A DNA stretch of 41,544 bases from Xylaria sp. FL1777 (GCA_022578965.1 MU400795.1:1-41544), one strand, 5' to 3'. Shown: positions 1 to 11,760, counted from the stretch's first letter. Notes: generated from the sequence alone by a model not told the origin. Made by a program: numbers and translations.

Positions 1-51
1 AAAAAAATAAAAAGATTATAACTTATATTTTTTATAGTATAGTTTTTTTCT

Positions 52-53
52 TT

Positions 54-142
<89 letters not shown>

Positions 143-250
143 CCTTTTTTTTTTTTTTTTTTTTTTTTGGTTTTTTTTTTTTTTTCGTTTTGGTTTCTTT
201 TAATTTGTTTTTTCCCTTTTTTGTTTTATTTCCTTTTTCTTTTTTTTCTA
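52..250 (+). repeat. Poly-T/pyrimidine tract at left end of block A1
   Basis: About 200 bases of almost pure T with a few C, G and A interruptions. The Phe-rich frame across it is an artefact of the homopolymer. A shorter tract lies at the same place in copy 2 (about 24,068-24,122), followed by the same AAAGCAATAGC sequence, so the tract marks a fixed point in the unit and differs in length between copies. Confidence 0.9.
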
Positions 251-1270
251 AAGCAATAGCTATAATATAATACAATAATAAAATACAAAAATATAATACA
301 GTAATAAAATATAAAAATACAATATAATAATAAAATATAAAAGTATAATATATAATATATATATATATAACAAATATAAAAAAAAAAAAAAAAAACACTA
401 CTTATTTTTTTTAGAATATTTATAAGGTTGTTTTTTTTTTATAGTTTTTTTTTTTTTTTAGTTTAAGTTTTGCTTTTTTTGAACTTTTATAGCACTTAAG
501 CTAAATAACTAAGTAATTTTACGTTAAATTATATAAGCTTATTTAGCTTTTTATAGTTTTGCATTTTTATAAAAAACGTAATGCTATATTAATAGCATAG
601 CTTAAGCTGCTTTTTTTTTAAGAAGCAAAACCTAGTAATGTTTTTTTTATTTTTAGCTAGCTAAAAAAAAAACAAAGCAAAAAACGCATAGCAAACAATT
701 ATTTTGTTTTTATTAAGTTTTAGCTTATAAAGTTTACTTTATTTTTATAGCACGTAAATTATAAAAAAATAAAGCAATAAGCTATTTATAATACGTTTTA
801 TTTTGCGTACTAAGTGTTTTATTCTTGTAGTTTTTTTGGCTTGCTTTTATGTTTTAGTTTTTTTAGTTTCCTGCGGTTTTTTTTTTTTCTTTCTTTTTTT
901 TGCTTTTATTTTAAAGCAAAGCGTTATAACAAAAGCAAAGCAACTTTTATATATAAGTATAGCAATATAACGTAATATAGTTTATTTATAGTATATATTA
1001 TTATTATAGTAAATATTACGTAATAAGTAAAATATGCGTTGCTTTTTTTTTGTTTTTGTGCTATTATAACGTTGCTAAAACTTAAGGATTTTTTTTTAGT
1101 TTTATACTTTAAAAACAAGCTAGTTTTAAGCTTTAAACAAACAACTGCTTTATAAAAAAAGCATTATAGTTAGCTAGCGTGCTTAAAATTTATAAAAATT
1201 TGCTATTGTATATATATAGAAAAATGCTTTTATTATAGCATTATAAACAAATAACATATAAAATAGTTTG

Positions 1271-1436
1271 CTTAATATAATACAAAAAATAAAAAGAAAA
1301 TTAAAATTATGCGTTTTTTTAGTAATAAATTGCTTTTTTTAATGTTTTAACTTAATATAGCACAAAAAATAAAAAGAAAATTAAAACTATGCGTTTTTTT
1401 AGTAATAAATAGCTTTTTTTAGTGTTTTAACTTAGT
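1271..1436 (+). repeat. 80-bp tandem duplication (2 units), copy 1 only
   Basis: The unit starting CTTAATATA at 1,271 begins again at 1,351, with the AAAAATAAAAAGAAAATTAAAA core and the TTTTTTTAGTAATAAAT part in both. The matching place in copy 2 (about 25,112-25,200) has one unit only, so the duplication arose, or was lost, after the large units separated. Confidence 0.85.
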
Positions 1437-1930
1437 ATATAAAACGTTTAAAACCTAGCTATACTTTTTTTTCTGTTTTATATACATTTAGCTTTTTAAT
1501 TTAAGTTATTTTTTAGTTAAAATTATTATTAAGCTTATTTTAATAAAGCTTTTTTTATTGCTATTTTAGCATTATTTACTTTAGTAACTATATTTTTTAG
1601 TTTATTTTGCTACTTTTAATAAACTATATTAGCTTATATTTTTGCTTTTTTTAAGCTAATAAGTTTAGTTTTTTTTATATATAGTAATATTAATCCATTT
1701 AGTAGCTAGTATAATTAAGCATTTTTTATATGTTTAAAGTAATTTCTATAAAAAAATTATTTTTAAAACAACAACTGTAATAAAAAAGCTTTGCTTTTGT
1801 TTTACTTTTATTGTTCTTAATAATAAATAAATATATATTCTGCTATATATTTTAGGAATATATTTATATACTATTTATAAATTTATATAAAGTAAGCATT
1901 TTAGTATATTACAGTATTATTGCTGTTTTT

Positions 1931-2190
1931 TTTATTTATTTTTTAGTACTTTAGCTTATTAAAGCATTATAAATATTTGTTTTATTTATTTTATAGCATT
2001 TTAACTTATTAAAGCATTATAAATGTTTGTTTTATTTGTTTTATAGCATTTTAGCATATTAAAGCATTATAAATGTTTTTTTTATTTATTTTGTAGCACT
2101 TTAATTTAGCAAAGCATTATAAATGTTTGTTTTATTTGTTTTATAGCACTTTAGCTTAGCAAAAAATTAGTAAAAATTGTTTTATTTGTT
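1931..2190 (+). repeat. 50-bp minisatellite, about 5 units
   Basis: TTTATTTATT or TTTATTTGTT recurs at 1,931, 1,981, 2,031, 2,081, 2,131 and 2,181, an exact 50-base register. Each unit also carries a TAGCACTTTAGC-like part and AAAGCATTATAAATG. The equivalent array in copy 2 has about seven units, so copy number differs. Confidence 0.9.
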
Positions 2191-2734
2191 TTATAAAAAT
2201 GCTATTACTTTTTATATTGTTTTTATGTTTTACTTAAAGCTAAACTATTATATTAAAAATTATATTAGTTATGCTATATATATTAAAGAAAAAATCGGGC
2301 ATAAAAAAATATTAGTTTAAAACAAAAAAAAAAAACAATTAAAACAGCTATTTATATTAGTACAACAAATAAAAAAATTACAAATAATTAATAAATACTT
2401 TAAAGTTTTTAGCAATATAAAAGCGCTATGTTTACTGCTTTATTTTTTGAGCTTTTATTTAATGCTTTTAATTTGCTAAGTATTAATACTTTTAAGCTTT
2501 TATTTAGTGCTTTTTATTAGCTAAGTATTAGCGCTTTTGGAATTTTCTTTGTTTGTTTTTATATATTTTTAAATATTGTTTTTTTATAGCAATTTAAAGG
2601 ATTTCTTTACTTAAAAAAAAGTAACTAAAAATAAGTTATTTTTATATTAAGTTTACTACTATGCTTTAGCAAGTGCTTATAGCATTTTTTTTAAGCATAA
2701 AAACATGTTTAATGTTTATAAAGCAAAATTATTT

Positions 2735-3340
2735 AGTTTACGTTATTATTTAAAAATGCTATAATAATTACAGCTTTTAAAAATATTTTATTTTTATATT
2801 AATAACGTTTAAAAACAATAAATATTAAAAATAATTATAATAACATAAAAAAATAAAACGTTGCTAGTAATAAGCTTGCAAAACAAAATATTTTAGCTTA
2901 ATTTACGTTATTATTTAAAAAGTTTATTATAATTATAGTTTTTAAAAATATTTTGTTTGTATATTAATAACGTTTAAAAGCAATTAATAATAAAAATAAT
3001 TATAATAACATAAAAAAACAAAACGTTACTAATAAAAAGCTTACAAAGCAAAGTACTTTAGCTTAATTTATGTTATTATTTAAAAAGTTTATAATAATTG
3101 TAGTGTTTAAAAATATCTTGTTTGTATATTAGTAACGTTTTAAAGCAATTAACAATAAAAAAAAAAAAAAAACAATAATATAAAAAAACAAAACAAGTTT
3201 ATGTTATTATTTAAGAAGTTTATAATAATTGTAGTTTTTAGTAATGTTTTGTTTATATATTAATAACGTTTAAAAGTAATAAACAAAAGAAAAAAAAAAA
3301 AACAATAATACAAAAAAACAAAACATTACTAATAAAAAGC
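2735..3340 (+). repeat. 165-bp tandem repeat, 4 units
   Basis: Units begin at a TTTACGTTATTATTTAA-like sequence near 2,737, 2,902, 3,067 and 3,198. The first two steps are 165 bases and the last is about 131, because a segment ending TTTAGCTTAA is missing. Each unit holds ATAATTATAG, AATATTTTGTTT, TAATAACGTTTAAAA and a poly-A stretch. The same four-unit array, including the shortened step, is present in copy 2 at about 26,590-27,190, so it predates the large duplication. Confidence 0.85.
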
Positions 3341-3387
3341 TATACTATAGCAGTGCAAATTCTTTTTTCTTTTTTATAATTTATATA

Positions 3388-3566
3388 AAAAAAAAATAAA
3401 TAACCGTTATTAAGTTTACTATAAGCTAGCTTTAATTAATCTACTTTTATATTAATTATTAACTAAGTTTTTTAAGCAAAAAATACTTAATTAATAATTA
3501 ATAAAAAAACAAATTAAGCAAAGCTAGCTTATAGTAAACTTAATAACAGTAATTTATTTTTTTTTT
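3388..3566. repeat. Long inverted repeat (hairpin), arms about 82 bp
   Basis: The left arm (about 3,388-3,471) and the reverse complement of the right arm (about 3,484-3,566) agree over some 82 positions with few mismatches, around a loop of about 12 bases. A perfect core GTTATTAAGTTTACTATAAG continues into CTAGCTT. The structure is retained in copy 2 (about 27,250-27,428). It could be a fold-back or MITE-like insertion older than the duplication. No protein is encoded. Confidence 0.85.
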
Positions 3567-3574
3567 ATATTTTA

Positions 3575-3675
3575 TTAAAAGCTATAAATCTGCTTTTTTA
3601 TAAACAACAAAGTTCTTTAAGCAAAAAATGCTTAATTAATATTTTATAAAAAAGCAAATTTATAACAAAGCAAAG
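3575..3675. repeat. Second, shorter hairpin beside the long one
   Basis: The arm containing CTATAAATCTGCTTTTTTATAAA (about 3,580-3,603) pairs with the reverse complement of TTTTATAAAAAAGCAAATTTATAAC (about 3,641-3,665). The loop region, TTCTTTAAGCAAAAAATGCTTAATTAATA, resembles the loop of the neighbouring long hairpin, so the two are probably related. It is also kept in copy 2 (about 27,435-27,525). Confidence 0.7.
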
Positions 3676-3699
3676 TAAAACGTAATAAAAAAAAAAACA

Positions 3700-4455
3700 A
3701 AGAAAATAGCTAATATACTTTATATAAAATATATAAAAAAAGTACTTATGCTTTTTATAGTGCTACGTTTATAAATTATACGCATAAAAACAAAAAAAAA
3801 ACATATATATTTTATATTAAGTATTTATATAAGCTATTTATGCTTATTGCTATATTACGTTTTTATAATATTTACTTAAATACTTAAGTACTTATAAAAA
3901 GAAAAAAAAAATAATAAATATGCTTTTATTTATGTTTAAAATAAAGCTGCTTTTTAAGTTGCTATAGTAATACATTTATATGTTTTATATGTTTAAAAAA
4001 AAAAAAACAGCTAATGTACTTTTAATAGTATATATAGCAAAATAGCTTTTGCTTTTTATAGTAACGTGTTTTTTTATATATTATATATATAAAAAAAAAA
4101 ACAGCTAATATATTTTTTTAATAGTATGCTTAACAAAGTTGCTTAGGTTTATTATTATTATATGTTTTTATATTATAAACTTATTACTGCTTAAAACAAA
4201 TAAAAAGGCTTTTTATATATAAGCTTTGCTTTAAAACTTTATAAAACATATTTTTTTTGTTTTTTTATATAATAAACAACTTAAATAATACGTATTACTT
4301 TTAAACCTTTTAAAACTTATTGTTGGTTTTTTTATATATAAATAGCATAAATAATATACGTTGCTTTTTAACTTTTTTAAACTTATTATTTGTTTTTTTA
4401 TAAGCAAATAGCTTAAATTACTATGTATTGCTTTTTAACCCTTTTTAATTTATTT
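3700..4455 (+). repeat. Mixed minisatellites of about 94 and 66 bp
   Basis: A module starting AGCTAATRTACTTT and ending in poly-A occurs at 3,708, 4,009 and 4,103; the last two are tandem, 94 bases apart. From 4,259 three units of about 66 bases follow (GTTTTTTTATA at 4,259, 4,326 and 4,392), each with AAATAGCTTAAATAATACG-like and GCTTTTTAAC sequences. Both arrays occur in copy 2 (about 27,550-28,320). No gene is visible in this stretch. Confidence 0.75.
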
Positions 4456-6280
4456 TTTATTGTAGCTAAAAGCTTTTTTGCATTATAAATATAAAGTAGT
4501 TCTTTTTTTCTTATTATAAATATTAAGCGTTTTTTTTTTTTTTTAGTTAAATTTAATATAAAAAACAAAAAAAACACTTTAAAAAAGCAACAAAAAACAA
4601 TCAAATATAAAACATATTATAATTTAAAAGCTTTTAAGTAAAAAAAAAATAAAGAAAAGTTTAGTTTACTGCTATAGCTAAAAAAAAGTTAGCTTTGCTT
4701 TATTATTTAAACATATAGTTAAAAAAAAGAAAAAAAACAATTAAGCTTATAAAATAGCTTATAGCATATAGTTTTTTTAAAAAAAAAAGCTTTTAAATAA
4801 AAATAGCATATATATATATAAATGCATTAAAAAATAAGTATATATATATAATTATAGTTTATAACTATGTTTTTTATTAGTATTAATAAAAAAGTATAAC
4901 GTAAATAAAAAGCAAAACGTATGCTTTTTATAAGCAATGCTAGTTATATATAAATTAAAAAAAAAGCTAGATTTTTTTGTTGTAATTTTTTATTAATTAA
5001 ATAGTAAAACAATTTAAAAGTAACGTTATAGTGCAATATTAAAACTTTTTTTATGCAAAAAAAAAGCAAAAGTACAAAAATAATAGTTATTTTGCAAACT
5101 TTATTGCTTTAAAATCTATTATTAAAGCATACATACTTTGTAGTTTTAATGCATTAAAAAAACATAAGAAATAAAATCATAAAAAAAAAATAGCAAAAAA
5201 ACTTATATTAAAAAAAAAAAAGAAAAAAATAAACAAAAATAAAATAAAATAAAAAAATAAAGTATAACTATACTATAACTATAATAAGTTTAAAAGCAAA
5301 AAAAAAAAAAAAGCTAGAAATGTTTTATTATTTATATACATAAGTTATTAAAAGTGCTATATATATTAAAAATTATATGCTTACTTAAATATGCTAATAG
5401 ATTTATTATTATAAATAGTACAAAAAAGCAATTGCTTTTTTTTTTAGAAATAAATATAAATTAACTTTTTGTACTTATGCTTGCTTTTATAAAAAATTTT
5501 GCAAGCGTAAAAAAACTATAAAAAAGGTTTTTGCTATTATGTTTTGCATGTTATAGTTTTATTTAAAAGCTTTTTTTATACTTTAATTACGTTTAAAAAA
5601 ACATTTTATAGTAATATTTTGCGCAAAAAGTCTTTTTAATATAGTTAAATTTTTATATTTCTTTTATTTTATATTTTTTCCATTTTATATATTTTTTTTA
5701 TTTTATACGTTTTTTTTATTTTATATATTTCTTCTATTTTATACATTTTTTTTATTTTATATTCTTTTTATTTACTATTTTTTTTATTGATTTATTTACT
5801 TATTATATTCTTTATTTTTTTTTATCTTTAGGTATTTTGATTTTTTATTTTTTTGCTTTTATATTTGCTTTTTTTTCTTTTTTTATATTGTATTCTTTAT
5901 TTATTTTAATACGGTTTTTATAATTTTAACTTTTATACGGATTTTAAAACACAATTAAAAGTAATAATAATAAGGCTAACGTTGTAGCCTTTTTTGCTTA
6001 AAGAAAAATTTACTAAAATTTGCGCTTTTAACTTTTTTTGCATGCTAATACCTCTTTTGCTAAAATTTTATAACAATAAAAATTATTTTTATAAAAAACT
6101 AGCTACTTAGTAATGTTTTTTCCTTTATATAAAAAAGCAAACACTTTTTTTATTAGTGCTATAATAGCTAACTTAATATATATAAAAACTTTTTGTTTTT
6201 ATTAAATCTTTTGTTTAGTTTTATAAAAAATGCTAAAAAAGCAAATAACTAGCAAATAGCATATTTTTTATACAGTTTTA
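4456..6280. other. Non-coding A/T-rich part of block A1
   Basis: No gene, RNA or clear tandem array is visible. The stretch holds poly-A and poly-T runs and, at about 5,660-5,770, a short imperfect run of TTTTATATATTT/TTTATTTTATA units. It aligns with copy 2 (about 28,320-30,080) with scattered transitions and small indels. Confidence 0.6.
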
Positions 6281-6329
6281 TATAGTATACTACTAATTTA
6301 TTATGCATAAAAGCTAAATATTTAAAACT

Positions 6330-7075
6330 TAAATATAGCTTAATTAGCTATAGCTTAATTAGCTATAGCAAATAATTATATAAAGTTTTATATTAGCTTT
6401 TAAATAATAGCTTTAATTACTAGCGTTATAAATAATAAAACAGCAAAAAGGTATAAAATTTTAATATAGCTTAATTAGCTATAGCTTAATTAGCTATAAT
6501 AAATAACTATAAGAAGTTTTGTACTAGTTTTTAGAAAATAGCATTAATTATTAAAGCTATAAATAATAAAACAGCAAAATCTTTACTTAGTAATTCTTTT
6601 AAAAAGCAACCTAAATAAAATAAAACATACTTAGTAATATGCTTTATTTGTTTTAAAATAAAAAAGCACTAGTTTTTAAATAATAGCTTTAATTATAGGT
6701 GCAATAAATAATAAAACAGCAAAAAGTGTTTAAAACTTAAATATAGCTTAATTAGTAGTAATAAATAACTATATAAAATTTTGTATTAGCTTTTAAATAA
6801 TAGCTTTAACTATAAATGTAATAAATAATAAAACAGCAAAATCTTTATTTAGTAATTTTTTTAAAAAGTAATTTAAATAAAATAAAATATACTTAATAGT
6901 ACACTTTATTTATTTTAAAATAAACAAGCATTAGCTTTTAAATAATAGCTTTAATTATAAGTACAATAAAAAATAAAACAGCAAAATTTTTACTTAGCAA
7001 TTTTTTTAAAAAGTAATTTAAATAAAATAAAATATATTTAATAGTAAGCTTTATTTATTTTAAAACAAATAATAT
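6330..7075 (+). repeat. Degenerate repeat of about 115-150 bp, 5 units
   Basis: The phrase AATAATAAAACAGCAAAA ends units near 6,440, 6,575, 6,720, 6,835 and 6,985. Units share TTAGCTTTTAAATAATAGCTTTAATTA and AAATAAAATAAAACATA parts in varying combinations. Two units begin with a doubled near-palindrome, TAGCTTAATTAGCTA (at about 6,338 and 6,468). The copy 2 counterpart is about 30,130-30,870 and has a similar number of units. Confidence 0.75.
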
Positions 7076-7079
7076 ATTA

Positions 7080-7520
7080 ATTTTTAATGCTTTTTTTAAT
7101 TTTGTTTTAAAAAGCAAAAATTTTTGTATTTTAAGCTACTAAAAAAAAGTTAAAAAAAATTAAGCAATTTTTTTAGTTTTGTTTAAAAAGCAAAAATTTC
7201 TGCTTTTAAAGCTATTATTAAGCAATTTTTTTAGTTTAAGTCTTAAAGTTAAAATTATAAGCTGCTATAAAAAAGTAAAAAAAAACAAAAGTCTTAGTTT
7301 TAAAGCTAAAATTAAGAATTACTATAAAAAAATAAACAAACTTTAAGCAATTGCTTTAGTTTTAATTTTAAAGTTAAAATTTTAAACTGCTATAAAAAAG
7401 TTACTAAAAACTAAAGTTTTAGTTATAAAGCAAAAATTACTATATTTTAACGTTATATTTTAAAAGCAAATATTTTTGCATTTTAAATAGCTATTAAAAA
7501 AAAAAAAATACTTAAAGAAT
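7080..7520 (+). repeat. Degenerate tandem repeat of about 70-80 bp
   Basis: TTTAGTTTTAAAGCTAAAATT followed by AAGCTGCTATAAAAAAGT recurs several times between 7,080 and 7,520 with variable spacing. A related but shorter set lies in copy 2 (about 30,890-31,230). There is no coding signal. Confidence 0.6.
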
Positions 7521-8284
7521 TTTTTTTGTTTTATTTTTAAAACTAAAGATTTTTACATTTTAAACTATAATAAACTTATAAAATACCTTTTGTTATTTTT
7601 AAACGTATTATGCTATAAAATATTAAAATTATATTATATAAAACAAAAACTATAAAAAATAGTTTTGCAGATTAAAAAAAGAAGCTATTTTGTTTTTATA
7701 AATTAAAAATCTTTTTTAAGCTATTATAAAAAAATAAACAAAAATTAAGCTATTTTTTTAGTTTTAGATTTTAAAACAAAAAATACTTTTGCTTTTAAGT
7801 TTAGTGCAAAAATAGTTTTTTTTTAAAGCTAGCTTAGCAATACAAGCTATAATAGCAAAACTAACATATTAACTAAAGCAATTATGCAATATTTAACTTA
7901 GGTATTTTGCTGCTATTCTAAAAAGCTAAGTTTAACGCTTAATGCAAAAATATTATAAAATTTTAAAAACGTAATAATTTATATATAAATAAAAGCAAAA
8001 GCAATAAAACTAATAAACTAACAAAAATAAAACAAAAAAATTTTAAAGGCTTTTTAATGCTTTAGTGCTATTATATATAAATATTATACTATTATACATA
8101 AGTTAAAAAGCTTTTTTTATTTTTTTCTGCGATTTTTTATATGTTAAAAGCAGTAAAAAATAGCTATTTGTTTTTTTTGCAAAAAAATATATATAAAGTT
8201 CTTAAGTATAATAATTTGCTTAGTATAATAGTTTTTTATTTTACTTAGCAATTTTTCCTATAAAGTTTTTATAGTAAAGTAATA

Positions 8285-8940
8285 AAAAACAAAACATTTA
8301 TAAAAAAAAAAAAAAAAATAAGCAAAATTAGCTACAAATAAAATAATAGTAGTGCAAAAAAAACTTATATATATATATAAAAACTAAAGTATTACTATTA
8401 AAAAACAAATTAAAAAAAAAATATAAAATTAACTAAAAAGTTAAGCAGCTTTTTTTTTTAGTGCAATAATTTGTTATGCTTAAGCTTTTTAGCATTTTTG
8501 CTAGTTATATTTTACAGCTAATAAAAGCATTATAATAAAGCTATAAAAAAAACAGTAAAGCAAAAATAATAATACAACAAATAAAAGCGCTAAAAAAGCA
8601 CAAAACAAGCATTATATAATAAGCATAAAAATAGCGCAAAACAAAAGAAAAAATAAGCAGCAATAAAAATATAACTGCTATAAAAACAAAAAAAAAAACA
8701 AAAAAAAAAAAAGCAATAAAAACAAAAAATCAAAAATATAAACAAATGTTTATTACATGCATTAAAAAAGGTATAATATTGCAAAAAAGTTAACACGCAA
8801 AATAATAAATAAATTAAGCATAAAAAAAAATAATTAACTTTTTATAAAGCAATACAAAAATACTGTTATGCTAAACTAGCAAATAATTAAGCATAAAAGC
8901 TATTAAACGTATAAATATGCTGCTAACTTTAACCTGTAAA
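8285..8940 (+). repeat. Block C, copy 1
   Basis: This matches 37,718-38,540. It begins at AAACATTTATAAAAAA followed by AATAAGCAAAATTAGC in both copies and ends near CTAACTTTAACCTG (CTAACCTTAACCCG in copy 2). Here it directly follows block A, whereas in copy 2 it is separated from A2 by 5.7 kb. Homology stops at about 8,940, where insertion 1 begins. Confidence 0.85.
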
Positions 8941-9239
8941 AAAAAAAGGCCTGCTTATATAAATAGCAATGTTTTCTTTAAATATTAGCATTATTTCTAA
9001 AAAAAGCACTAAAGAACGTTTATAAAACTAAGCATATAATAACTAATATATAATATAAAATTCCAGTTTTTTATTTTTTTATTTTTTGTTTTTTAATGGA
9101 CTTTTATTATAACGCAATATTATATTATAAATACTTAGCAACTTATAATACTAAAAAACATATATAAAAAGAAATTAGGTTTTATGATTATTTTTTAGCT
9201 AAAATAAACATATATTATAATATAACAAAAAAAGTATAA

Positions 9240-10580
9240 AAAAAAAGTAGTATATTTAAAGTAAATAAAAAAAGCAATAATACATTTACTATAAGCTATA
9301 AAGATTATAATAAGTAAAAAAGCTATATATATTTTTAGCTATATATATAAGCTATATTGCTTTTTTTTTTATATTATACTATAAAAAAAATGCAATACTA
9401 TATAAGTTATATTTTATAAATAATAATATAGCGCAAACCTTTTGGAAAAAAAATAAACACTACTATAAAGAACTTAAAACAAAAAATAAAGCTATATAAA
9501 AAACAAACAAGTAATAATAATGCTATATAAGCTACTTTAAAAAAAAATTAATACTATAAAAAACTTAAACAAAAAGCAATACTAAATAAATAACGTATAA
9601 TAAAAAATTAATTTTATAAAAAACTTAACTAAAAAAGCAATGCTAAATTTATAATTTAGTATTAAAAATCGTTTTTATATAAAACTTTAAAAAAAAGCAA
9701 TATTATATAAGTTATTTAAAGTTAATAATAATACTGCTTAATATATTTAAGATTAAAAACTAATGCTATATAAGTTTTTAAAAAAAAATAATATTACATA
9801 AGTTATTTAAGGTTAATAATATTGCTTAGTAAATTTAAGGTTAAAAAAACAATATTATATTAAATAACTTAAGATTAAAAACTAATGCTATATAAGCTTT
9901 TAAAAAAAAGCAATATTATATAAATTATTTAAAGTTAATAATACTGCTTAGCAAACTTAAAGTTAAAAAAGCAATACTATATTAAACTTAATTAAAAAAC
10001 TGTTATTATATAGATTACTTAAAGTTAGTAATAATACTGCTTAATATATTTAAGTAAAACTTAAACACTATATAAAACTTAAACAAAAAAGCAATATTAT
10101 TTTAATAACTTTATTTGTTAAACAACATAATATAGCGCACTTAAAGTTAAAAAAGCAACATTACATAAATACCTTAAAGTTACTTAAGGTTAGCAATAAT
10201 ATAGCAAAATACCCTTAAGGTTAAAAAAGCAATACTATATAAATACTTTAGAGTTAAAAACTAATGCTATATAAACTTAAGAAATTAATGTTGCAAAGTT
10301 GATTTTTAGTAAAAAAGCAATGCTACAAAAAAAGCAAACAAAAATTAATGCTATATAGCTACCTAAAAACCCAATATTATATAAGCTTTATAATAAAAAA
10401 CCGATTATATATAAAAAAAAACTAATATTACATAAAGGTAATATTGTTTTTATAAAGAATATAATCTAATATTACCTAAATAGTTTAAATTATTACTATT
10501 TCCGGTTATTTTTTTGGTGTGCTAAGCTTTTTTTAAAAAGAAACTAATATTATTTAACATTGTTTTTTACTTAAAAATAG
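9240..10580 (+). repeat. Segment D, copy 1, with expanded degenerate satellite
   Basis: Both ends match 32,900-33,400: at 9,257 a run AAGCAATAATRC..ACTATA followed by AAAGATTATAATAA and AGCTATATATATTTTTAGCT, and at about 10,480-10,570 TTTAAATTATTACT to ACTTAAAAATAGG. Between them, about 9,480-10,440 is filled with degenerate units containing AATGCTATATAAGCTT and TTAAGGTTAATAATACTGCTTA; one clear step is 122 bases (TAATGCTATA at 9,761 and 9,883). Copy 2 has only about 150-200 bases there, so the array has expanded or contracted strongly. No gene is visible. Confidence 0.7.
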
Positions 10581-10689
10581 GCTTTTTTATAGCTATTTTT
10601 TTTTGTTTTTTAGTAAGTTATAGCGTAAAACTATATACTAAAAGGTTTTTTTCCCTTTTGTATATTTATAAAAAGGCATAAAAAAGCTT

Positions 10690-11760
10690 AAAATTTTCTT
10701 TTTATGCAAAAATGCTTTTAACTTTATTTTTTTAGTACGCATTTATATTATTATAACTACTTTATGCTTTAATAACTTACTATACTTTTTAAAAGCTTTA
10801 TTTTTGTTTAGCTTTTATTTAGCTATAGCTAAGTAACTGCTGCTTGTTTTAGTTTAGCTTTATTTGCTTATTTATTTCTTTTTTAGTGCAATCTTAGGTT
10901 TTTTTCTTTTTAATTACTTTTTTTGCTAAAAGTTCAGGTTTAGCGTTAAGTTCTTTTTAGCTATGCTTTTATTATTGCTTATAAGCTTGCTTTTCGTTTA
11001 GTTTTTAGCCTTTTAAGCCTTTATATCTTAAATAAAAGCTTTAATTTTTTTTGTTGCTTGTTAAATTAACTTTTTAGTAGCTAAGCTTTTTATGTAGTGC
11101 TTATAAGTTACTGCTTTATTGCTAAAATATAAGTTAATAAAAAGAATTTTTATTTTGGTTTTTAGGTGCTTTGTTTTAGTTGCTTTAAAAGCTTTAGCTA
11201 TGCGCTTAAAGCATTTGTTTTAAATTACTGCAAGCAAATTAGTAATGCTTTTTGCTTTGTTTTTTTTAAAGTTTTTATGCTAAATTACTGCACTATAAGC
11301 TAAAGTGCTTTATATTACTACAATATATACTTGCTTTGCTTTTATTACGCTGCTGCTTTATGTAAAGTTTTATAGTTTAATTACTATATATAATTAAATG
11401 CTTAGTTTTTTTTTAAGTTTTACTAAGTGCTTTTTTTACTTTATGTTTTTATTAAACTATATTATTTTATGCTAGTTTTTTACTATGTTATATATTAAGC
11501 ATACTAGCTATGCTTTTTTTACGTTTTTTTAAAGAGTTTTTCCGCTTTTTTCCTGTTTATTAGTAGCTATAATACTAGTTTTACAAGCTTGTTTATAATT
11601 TTTTTTAAATTAGCAAGTTTATTAGCTTTGCATTCTTTATAAAAACGCTGCTATATTGCTATAATATTGCTAGTTTTTACGTTTTTTATTATATTTGCAC
11701 TTTATAAATAAAATGCTACTTATTTAATAAATAAAAGTTATTATGCTAATTTTAGCGATC
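10690..11760 (-). other. Block with more surviving G/C, unidentified
   Basis: The plus strand is T-rich with many GCT, GCA and GCG trinucleotides and reads as less eroded than its surroundings. On the minus strand one frame gives Lys/Gln/Asn/Ala-rich text with a stop about every ten codons, no better than chance at this base composition. It might be the tail of a destroyed transposon gene, but I recognise no domain and assign no function. Confidence 0.3.

Larger units (their letters stand above)
1..8280 (+). repeat. Block A, copy 1 of a long duplicated unit
   Basis: This block matches 24,041-32,010 in the same orientation along nearly its whole length. The match already exists at base 1 (window 1-50 resembles 24,041-24,090), so the unit probably continues to the left. 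In an ungapped comparison of 1,501-1,740 with 25,261-25,500 I count 17 differences, 16 of them transitions, or about 93% identity. No reading frame is shared by the two copies; a short frame at 31,234-31,491 in copy 2 is broken by stops here. The block is a mosaic of minisatellites, hairpins and A/T tracts, listed separately. Its original nature (retroelement, subtelomeric or other repeat) cannot be told from the sequence. Confidence 0.9.

Noticed and set aside
52..270. Open frame of 72 codons made almost only of Phe
   Set aside because: It is the translation of a T homopolymer tract whose length and sequence differ in copy 2.
6336..6370. CRISPR-like or operator array, from the doubled TAGCTTAATTAGCTA
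   Set aside because: There are only two abutting near-palindromes with no spacers, in eukaryote-like eroded DNA, embedded in a larger degenerate repeat.
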